A DNA stretch of 60,138 bases from Bacteroidota bacterium (GTDB lineage: Bacteria; Bacteroidota; Bacteroidia; AKYH767-A; OLB10), in assembly GCA_023251535.1 (NCBI GenBank), contig JAHEYP010000023.1, positions 1-60,138 on the forward strand, in the 5' to 3' direction. Under the pieces are notes generated by a model, which worked only from the letters and a program-made list of their open reading frames with translations, did not search any database and had not been told where the DNA came from. Each line of letters begins with the position of its first letter. Within the stretch, counting starts at the first letter, position 1. Below are positions 17,218 through 22,572 of this stretch, one piece after another. A program made the position numbers and the translations under genes.

Positions 17218-17646
17218 CTAGAGTGAATTAATCAATGTTGATTCGTCGGTATTGTTTAATATGTATTCTTCGATTTCTGCCGTACTATCTTGTACGTCTC
17301 CCTGAGTTTCGGGAATTGCATCTGCCAATAACGATTCATCGATTTCGGTATAATAGCCGCTTTCTATTATGTCGTCGGCGGTAACTTGAGCCATCTCGTG
17401 ACTTTCGGTTACTTCATTTGCCGAATAGCGAAGATAAATACCTGAACCTATGATTCCAATAATTACAAATGCTATAAGCCACTGAGGCTGAAACACTTTG
17501 ATGGTTTTACTTTTGTTTTCGCTTGAAATTCGATCTTGAATCGAAGAACTTAATTTCTCGAAATATCCTTCGGGAGCGGTAAACGGCTCATGTCCCTGCA
17601 TTTTCTGCAGTTGTGGCATTTCTTTGAGTTCGTCGTTGGTATTCAT
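17218..17646 (-). CDS. Single-pass membrane protein, candidate anti-sigma factor
   Basis: A 142-residue protein with one transmembrane helix at about 52-71 (WLIAFVIIGIIGSGIYL). The cytoplasmic N-terminal part holds the motif PFTAPEGYFEKLSSSIQDRI, a stretch that recurs in Bacteroidota membrane proteins next to ECF sigma genes. The C-terminal part is acidic and outside. The position between the sigma factor and the Spy-like protein suggests an anti-sigma role. It lacks a recognisable zinc anti-sigma motif (HxxxCxxC), so the assignment is an inference from context. Confidence 0.6.
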   Translation of the reverse strand: MNTNDELKEMPQLQKMQGHEPFTAPEGYFEKLSSSIQDRISSENKSKTIKVFQPQWLIAFVIIGIIGSGIYLRYSANEVTESHEMAQVTADDIIESGYYTEIDESLLADAIPETQGDVQDSTAEIEEYILNNTDESTLINSL

Positions 17647-17691
17647 GGTGCTTGCGCTGATATTGTATAGATGCTTGTTTCGTGATATAGT

Positions 17692-18246
17692 TTAATGTCC
17701 GCTGATAAATTTCTCAACTTTAGTAGCAGCATGATGGTAACTGGCTTTCAAAGCGCCCACTGAAGTCCCGAGTACCTCAGCCATTTCTTCGTATTTCATA
17801 TTGTCGTAATAACGAAGATTAAAGACCATCCTTTGTTTTTCAGGCAGACTCAATATGGCTTGTTGTAGTTTGAGTTCGAGCTTGTCGGCATTTATGGATG
17901 TGTCGCTTTCTAACTTCCCAAGGAGTTCTTTTTCTACATCGCCGATAGGGAGGAAGAATCTTCTTTTTTTCTGCTTAAGGAATCCCAAACATTCGTTGGT
18001 TGCAATGCGGTAAATCCATGTAAACAGCTGACTATCTTCCCGAAATCCTTCGAGATTTTTCCAAACTTTTATAAAGGTATTTTGGGTTAAATCGTCGGCA
18101 TCTTCATGGTCAATTACAATACGGCGTATATGGTAATAGACTTTCTTCCGGTATTTTTCTACCAGTAAATTGAAGGCGTAATGCTTGTTATTTCCTTCGG
18201 GATCACGAAATCGTTCCAGCAGTTCGCTGTCGCTGAATTCTGACAT
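17692..18246 (-). CDS. ECF-type RNA polymerase sigma factor
   Basis: A 184-residue sigma-70 family protein with only regions 2 and 4. Region 2 is at about 22-90 (LVEKYRKKVYYHIRRIV..ADDLTQNTFIKVWKNL, then LFTWIYRIATNECLGFL). Region 4 is at about 125-180 (LSLPEKQRMVFNLRYYDNMKYEEMAEVLGTS and GALKASYHHAATKVEKF, the helix-turn-helix). It should direct transcription of an envelope-stress regulon together with the two genes after it. The gap upstream holds a perfect 16-base palindrome. Confidence 0.92.
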   Translation of the reverse strand: MSEFSDSELLERFRDPEGNNKHYAFNLLVEKYRKKVYYHIRRIVIDHEDADDLTQNTFIKVWKNLEGFREDSQLFTWIYRIATNECLGFLKQKKRRFFLPIGDVEKELLGKLESDTSINADKLELKLQQAILSLPEKQRMVFNLRYYDNMKYEEMAEVLGTSVGALKASYHHAATKVEKFISGH

Positions 18247-18305
18247 AAGGGCTTGTTAGGGGAAAGTCGAAAGTAGGATGCCGTTCTGCCCTGAAGGTTT
18301 AATCG

Positions 18306-18321
18306 GATAAAATATTTTATC
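18306..18321. promoter_or_regulatory. Perfect 16-base AT palindrome before the ECF sigma gene
   Basis: GATAAAATATTTTATC is its own reverse complement. It lies between the stop of the transketolase C-terminal gene and the start of the sigma gene. It is not followed by a T run on the minus strand, so it is less likely a terminator than an operator; this is an inference. Confidence 0.4.
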
Positions 18322-18328
18322 GATTTTT

Positions 18329-19285
18329 TTAGGACTTTCTAGCAATTGCTCTTTCAGCCGCTTTCACAATATCGATAGTATCTAGTCCGTATTTGGTCAT
18401 CAATTGATCTGGTGTTCCACTTTCTCCGAAGCTATCGTTCACCGCTACATATTCTTGCACTGTTGGTAGGTGAGCAGTGAGCACTTGAGCCACAGCATCA
18501 CCTAATCCGCCAAAGCGATTATGTTCTTCTGCTGTAACAACGCAATTGGTCTTAGCTACCGATTTTAAAATAGCATCGTTGTCGAGAGGTTTTATAGTGT
18601 GGATATTGATGATTTCCGCAGAGATGCCCATAGCGGCCAATTGTTCTCCTGCTTCAATAGCTTTCCAAACTAAATGTCCAGTAGCAATGATGGTCACATC
18701 TGTCCCTTCGTTTAACATCACCGCTTTCCCGATTTCAAAATTTTGATCGGCAGGAGTGAAGTTAGGAACGGTAGGGCGTCCGAAGCGTAAGTAAACAGGA
18801 CCATGATGTTTCGCGATAGCGATAGTCGCCGCTTTGGTTTGGTTATAATCGCAAGGATTAATAACGGTCATGCCTGGAAGCATTCTCATCAATCCGATAT
18901 CTTCTAAAATCTGATGTGTAGCTCCATCTTCTCCCAATGTTAATCCCGCATGCGAGGCGCAAATTTTTACGTTCTTATCGCTATACGCTACCGACTGACG
19001 AATTTGATCATACACACGTCCAGTGCTGAAATTCGCAAAGGTTCCCGTAAACGGAATTTTTCCTCCGATCGTTAGTCCCGCAGCAATACCAATCATATTC
19101 GCTTCAGCAATCCCAACTTGAATAAAACGATCGGGATGTTCTTTCGCAAAAGCATCCATCTTTAACGATCCTGTAAGGTCAGCACAAAGCGCTACTACAT
19201 TCGGATTTTCTTTTCCTAAAACAGATAATCCTGCTCCGAATCCTGATCGTGTATCTTTCTTTTCAGTGTAAGTATATTTTTTCAT
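18329..19285 (-). CDS. Transketolase, C-terminal subunit
   Basis: A 318-residue half-transketolase carrying the pyrimidine-binding and C-terminal domains. It opens with TRSGFGAGLSVLGKENPNVV and holds VGIAEANMIGIAAGLTIGGK, where the glutamate activates thiamine diphosphate. Then come SHAGLTLGEDGATHQILEDI and the transketolase_C part (HTIKPLDNDAIL, EEHNRFGGLGDAVAQVL). It pairs with the N-terminal subunit encoded at 20711-21556 to make one enzyme of the non-oxidative pentose phosphate pathway. Split transketolase is normal in this phylum, but here a vWA gene lies between the halves. The start is 10 bases after that gene. Confidence 0.94.
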   Translation of the reverse strand: MKKYTYTEKKDTRSGFGAGLSVLGKENPNVVALCADLTGSLKMDAFAKEHPDRFIQVGIAEANMIGIAAGLTIGGKIPFTGTFANFSTGRVYDQIRQSVAYSDKNVKICASHAGLTLGEDGATHQILEDIGLMRMLPGMTVINPCDYNQTKAATIAIAKHHGPVYLRFGRPTVPNFTPADQNFEIGKAVMLNEGTDVTIIATGHLVWKAIEAGEQLAAMGISAEIINIHTIKPLDNDAILKSVAKTNCVVTAEEHNRFGGLGDAVAQVLTAHLPTVQEYVAVNDSFGESGTPDQLMTKYGLDTIDIVKAAERAIARKS

Positions 19286-19295
19286 GAGGATGTAA

Positions 19296-20660
19296 TTAAT
19301 TTATTGGTAAGCTAATGCTGCTGCCGGAAGCAATCCGGAAACTTTTTTCGATGGTATATTGTGATGATTGAGAATTCTTCGGACGAAAGACGATACGGTA
19401 ATTACCCGGTTGTAGGATAATACTTTCTTTCACTGCATTGGTTGAAAGCGTATACACCCATTTCAATTTGTTTTTGTCTTCGAGTAAGATGCTGCCGTAT
19501 CCGGGACTATTGCAAATCAAAGTTACGATTCCCGGATTCGGAATTTGTACCGTTGTTGTTTTGCTTTGCGAAATGTTGACGTTATCGAGATAGATACGCG
19601 GAGTAGTTAAAATTTCGAGATCATAGTCGCCAATCAAATAACGCTGAGAACTATTGAAATCTTGAACATTTAATGTGGTCATTTCACCATGCTTACGCAC
19701 GATTGCCTCTAAACTTTTATAGTCATTACTGCCGTCGATCTTCAACTGCAAATCGCCTTGTGGTGCATCGATACCCACGACATTATGTTTTCCGGGGATG
19801 ATGTAAATAGAATCCTTGCTAACGGGAGGGATCGTATGAACAGTGATGTTATACGTTCCCAGCGGGTCGATCTGTAATGTATCAGGCACACCTTTTACAT
19901 TCATGGTATGCATGATGTCGTAGCGTACTTCTCCCGAGAAACGATCGTAAAACGTCATTGGGACATTCGTCTCAGAAGGCTTGCCGTAAGCATCAATTAA
20001 ATTCACCTGAATACTCGTATTGTTGAGTGCTTGGGTAATAACGATATTTAAAGCCTGTTGGAATTGAGACTCATTAGTAGCATCGAAATAATTTCCTACG
20101 CATTCAAACTGCTTCAAGAAATCTTTGTTGATACCTAATCCGATAACGAAAGGCTTTAACACGATTCCTCGCTTCTGCAACATCGCAGAAACAGCGCAAG
20201 GATCGCCGCCACACTCCTCGATACCATCGGTAATAAGAATGATAATATTACGCGCAGGATCTTTCGGGAAATCGCCACCACATTCTTCAAGTGAGCGAGC
20301 AATAGGAGTAGTTCCATTCGGACTAATTTCACTCAAACGTTTTTTGATAGAAGCTCCGTTCTTCTTGCCGAAAGCAACCTCTAATTTAGTATCGTCACAA
20401 TCTTGTGGAGGATAATGTTTTTGATGTCCGTAAACCCGCAACGCCAACTCCAGGTTCTCCATCGATTGCAATGAATCGACCATATCGCCCAGCAATTTTC
20501 GCGCGATTTCGAACTTCGTATTCGATTCCCATTTAGCATACATACTTTGCGATGCATCAAACAAAAACAAGATGCGAGTAGGTTGCTTAGGAGGAATTCT
20601 TCCCTGTGAAAACGAAGAAAATGATCCGCATATCATCACCAACACGAAAAAGTATTTCAT
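19296..20660 (-). CDS. Secreted von Willebrand factor A domain protein
   Basis: A 454-residue exported protein. The start is put at the ATG at 20660, which opens a signal peptide (MKYFFVLVMICGSFSSFSQ); an upstream in-frame ATG adds 13 polar residues. The vWA domain spans about 28-225 with a complete MIDAS metal site: DASQS (Asp35), NGTTPIARSL and LITDGIEECGGDPC. Paired cysteines there suggest a disulfide in the periplasm. The remaining roughly 225 residues form beta-rich domains with no clear family. It lies between the transketolase halves, 51 bases after one and 10 bases before the other, so all three should share a transcript. The link to sugar metabolism is unexplained. Confidence 0.82.
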   Translation of the reverse strand: MKYFFVLVMICGSFSSFSQGRIPPKQPTRILFLFDASQSMYAKWESNTKFEIARKLLGDMVDSLQSMENLELALRVYGHQKHYPPQDCDDTKLEVAFGKKNGASIKKRLSEISPNGTTPIARSLEECGGDFPKDPARNIIILITDGIEECGGDPCAVSAMLQKRGIVLKPFVIGLGINKDFLKQFECVGNYFDATNESQFQQALNIVITQALNNTSIQVNLIDAYGKPSETNVPMTFYDRFSGEVRYDIMHTMNVKGVPDTLQIDPLGTYNITVHTIPPVSKDSIYIIPGKHNVVGIDAPQGDLQLKIDGSNDYKSLEAIVRKHGEMTTLNVQDFNSSQRYLIGDYDLEILTTPRIYLDNVNISQSKTTTVQIPNPGIVTLICNSPGYGSILLEDKNKLKWVYTLSTNAVKESIILQPGNYRIVFRPKNSQSSQYTIEKSFRIASGSSISLPIN

Positions 20661-20710
20661 GCGAGCGATGAATGAAGATGAATGGTTGTTTTTTATCAAC
20701 TTTTTAGAGA

Positions 20711-21556
20711 TTAGTAATCACCTAAAGTTTCAGGATTTTGGTTGAGAGCAATGGCTAATTGTTCGTCGTTTGGAGCGATTCCATGCCATTTATGAGAATG
20801 CATCATAAAGTCGACGCCGTTCCCCATTTCAGTTTGCATAATGATCACGACAGGCTTTCCTTTTCCCGACGCATTCTTTGCATCTTCCATGGTTTTCATA
20901 ATATCAGGGATATTATTCCCATCCATTTTCAATACTTCCCATCCGAAGGCAGTCCATTTAGCAGCAAGATCACCGCCATCGAGCACCTGCTTTGTAGAAC
21001 CGTCGATCTGCTGACCGTTCGCATCTATAGTAGCAATTACATTATCTACTTGTTTAGCAGCGGCAAACATAGCAGCTTCCCAAACCTGGCCTTCCTGAAT
21101 TTCGCCATCACCCATAAGAACGTAAACAAGGCGTGCATCATTGTTCAGTTTCTTCGCTAAAGCTGCGCCGATGGCAACAGAAAGTCCTTGACCTAATGAT
21201 CCTGAGGCAATACGAACGCCAGGAAGTCCGTCGTGTGTAGTAGGATGTCCCTGTAAACGAGTATTTAACTTACGGAAAGTCGCCAATTCTTTTACGGGAA
21301 AATATCCGCTGCGCGCCAAGACACTGTAGAATAGAGGAGAGATATGTCCGTTCGACAAAAAGAAGATATCTTGATTGAATCCGCTCATATCCCATACTTT
21401 AGGATCATGCTTCATCACATGATTATACAAAACAGTCAGGAATTCAGCGCAACCCAACGATCCGCCTGGGTGACCACTTTGAACTCCATGAACCATGCGA
21501 ACGATATCGCGGCGCACCTGACTAACGATTTTTTCTAGGGATTCTTCTACTGTCAT
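20711..21556 (-). CDS. Transketolase, N-terminal subunit
   Basis: A 281-residue half-transketolase with the thiamine-diphosphate diphosphate-binding domain. The start is the ATG at 21556 (MTVEESLEKIVSQVRRDIVR), which agrees with the family; seven further codons to 21577 overlap the promoter box. Motifs are VHGVQSGHPGGSLGCAEFL, SNGHISPLFYSVLARSGY, the GDG...N metal-binding motif as LMGDGEIQEGQVWEAAMFAA, and HSHKWHGIAP. It is first of a run tktN-vWA-tktC. With transaldolase at 34738 it supplies the pentose phosphate pathway and sedoheptulose-7-phosphate. Confidence 0.94.
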   Translation of the reverse strand: MTVEESLEKIVSQVRRDIVRMVHGVQSGHPGGSLGCAEFLTVLYNHVMKHDPKVWDMSGFNQDIFFLSNGHISPLFYSVLARSGYFPVKELATFRKLNTRLQGHPTTHDGLPGVRIASGSLGQGLSVAIGAALAKKLNNDARLVYVLMGDGEIQEGQVWEAAMFAAAKQVDNVIATIDANGQQIDGSTKQVLDGGDLAAKWTAFGWEVLKMDGNNIPDIMKTMEDAKNASGKGKPVVIIMQTEMGNGVDFMMHSHKWHGIAPNDEQLAIALNQNPETLGDY

Positions 21557-21574
21557 AGGAATAAGTTTGTGCTG

Positions 21575-21582
21575 CAAAATTA
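21575..21582 (-). promoter_or_regulatory. -7 promoter box for the transketolase unit
   Basis: The minus strand reads TAATTTTG followed by C, a perfect TAnnTTTG match ending 18 bases before the ATG at 21556. Confidence 0.55.
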
Positions 21583-21659
21583 ACCAACTGAATCACTTTA
21601 GGGAGTACTTTTCAACAAGGGAGGGCAAATTGTGGATAAAAAGGGAGGGGGAGTTTGAA

Positions 21660-21684
21660 GTTCGAAGTTCAAAGTTCAAAGTTC
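21660..21684. repeat. Short tandem repeat, AAGTTC phrase
   Basis: GAAGTTCGAAGTTC followed by AAAGTTCAAAGTTC gives four near-identical units of about seven bases. It lies in the 290-base gap left of the DUF2442 gene, where no gene is seen. Confidence 0.7.
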
Positions 21685-21849
21685 CTTCGGGTTGCGCTGT
21701 GCCTATTGAGCAAATTTGAAATCTGGTCACAGGGCGGCGATAATAGTTAAATAGCAAAGTCGAAATAAGTCGAGGTAGACTAACACACTTTACTTCCGCC
21801 TAAATAAAGTTTGGTGGTTACTGGGTAACTTTAAAGATATTACAGGAAA

Positions 21850-22080
21850 TTAATTTTTATTTTTTAATAATGCAGAAATAGAAATATCTTCATCGATTAA
21901 TGGCCAATGTATTCCATATCCAGAAGGTGAAATTTTATAAAAATTTCGTTGAAATTCACTTGCATTTTTCAATTTCAATGAGATATGTTCCAGTGAAACT
22001 TTAATTAGCTGGCCATCAACAACTAATAAAATATTCGAATCGTCGAAGGTAACATTCTGAATAATATGTTGTGATATCAT
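21850..22080 (-). CDS. DUF2442 domain protein
   Basis: A 76-residue protein matching DUF2442. The typical end, LKNASEFQRNFYKISPSGYGIHW followed by PLIDEDISISALL, is complete. The family is small and of unproven function. It is usually encoded right beside a DUF4160 protein, as here with two bases between them. That pairing, the small sizes and scattered distribution have led to the idea of a toxin-antitoxin-like module; no activity can be inferred from sequence alone. It is AT-rich compared with the neighbouring housekeeping genes. Confidence 0.82.
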   Translation of the reverse strand: MISQHIIQNVTFDDSNILLVVDGQLIKVSLEHISLKLKNASEFQRNFYKISPSGYGIHWPLIDEDISISALLKNKN

Positions 22081-22082
22081 TG

Positions 22083-22340
22083 TTATTTATTGAAATTTTT
22101 ATCCCAAGCGTCGACGATTAGGTCAAAGTGCTGATAGATGATTTTTTTTATTTCTTTTCTTCCTGCAGGTGTTAGATTATATTCAAATGCTTCTCGAATT
22201 TCAATCTCCTCGATAAGAATCCAAAATTTGCATTCTATATCGCCCTTTTCCGCGTGAACATGTATTGGTTCAGTTCCTTCGTTTGAGTAGAAGAAGAGTC
22301 GCCACCCATAAATAACAAGAATTGTTGGCCTAACAATCAA
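22083..22340 (-). CDS. DUF4160 domain protein, start codon uncertain
   Basis: An 85-residue protein matching DUF4160: PTILVIYGWRLFFYSNEGTEPIHVHAEKGD, then ECKFWILIEEIEIREAFEYN and a helical end with IKKIIYQHFDLIVDAWDK (both quoted in parts). Family members normally start M-P-T or close to it, but here the codon at that place is AGG. A stop (TGA) lies just upstream, leaving only a TTG at 22340 (LIVRPTIL) as a likely start. Either translation begins at TTG or a single base change has removed the ATG. A near-perfect palindrome covers the start. It is the first gene of the pair with DUF2442. Confidence 0.78.
   Translation of the reverse strand: MIVRPTILVIYGWRLFFYSNEGTEPIHVHAEKGDIECKFWILIEEIEIREAFEYNLTPAGRKEIKKIIYQHFDLIVDAWDKNFNK
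22321..22337. promoter_or_regulatory. Palindrome over the DUF4160 start, possible operator
   Basis: ATTGTTGGCCTAACAAT has 6-base perfect arms (ATTGTT/AACAAT) with a G.T and a G-C pair inside. It overlaps the first codons of the DUF4160 gene. Autoregulatory operators of small two-gene modules often sit here; the role is inferred. Confidence 0.4.
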
Positions 22341-22460
22341 AGATAAATGATTTTATGAGGAAGTCCAATTTTCCAAAGGTGTTTTTTTCGAACAATGTTC
22401 CGTTTTTCAATTTCTTTTATAAGCTTGCCTGTTTTTCATTTATTCTTAAAATTGTTAGGC
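22328..22460. repeat. attC-like imperfect inverted repeat
   Basis: GCCTAACAAT (22328-22337) is the exact inverse of ATTGTTAGGC (22451-22460). After a 4-8 base mismatched spacer, a second pair matches: ATAAATGA (22342-22349) with TCATTTAT (22437-22444). Outer boxes GCCTAAC and GTTAGGC fit the integron attC core patterns RYYYAAC and GTTRRRY, and the total span of 133 bases is within the attC range. No integrase is in the window, so this could also be an ordinary inverted repeat. Confidence 0.35.
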
Positions 22461-22472
22461 GCTTAACTTTTT

Positions 22473-22495
22473 AAGTAAGATTTTGTTTCTTACTT
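22473..22495. terminator. Hairpin upstream of mutS2
   Basis: AAGTAAGA (22473-22480) pairs with TCTTACTT (22488-22495) around a TTTTGTT loop. There is no strong T run beyond, so its role as a terminator or attenuator is uncertain. Confidence 0.35.
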
Positions 22496-22560
22496 TTCAA
22501 TCTTATGAATATGTTGTTAGGTGAATTAGTTTTAGAAGTATTAATTAGGACATTTTGGGT

Positions 22561-22568
22561 TAAATTTG
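22561..22568 (+). promoter_or_regulatory. -7 promoter box directly before mutS2
   Basis: TAAATTTG, a perfect TAnnTTTG match followed by CGCG, ends 4 bases before the ATG. Transcription would start at or next to the start codon. Confidence 0.55.
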
Positions 22569-22572
22569 CGCG

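Noticed and set aside
19296..21556. Transketolase broken by an insertion
   Set aside because: Both halves have their own proper starts and stops and match the separate-subunit form that is normal in this phylum; only the gene in between is unusual.
21780..21820. Second attC-like site left of the DUF2442 gene (CTAACACACTTTA...TAAAGTTTGGTGGTTA)
   Set aside because: Pairing needs a four-base bulge, the span is only about 40 bases and the cores do not fit GTTRRRY well. A weak terminator for DUF2442 is at least as likely.
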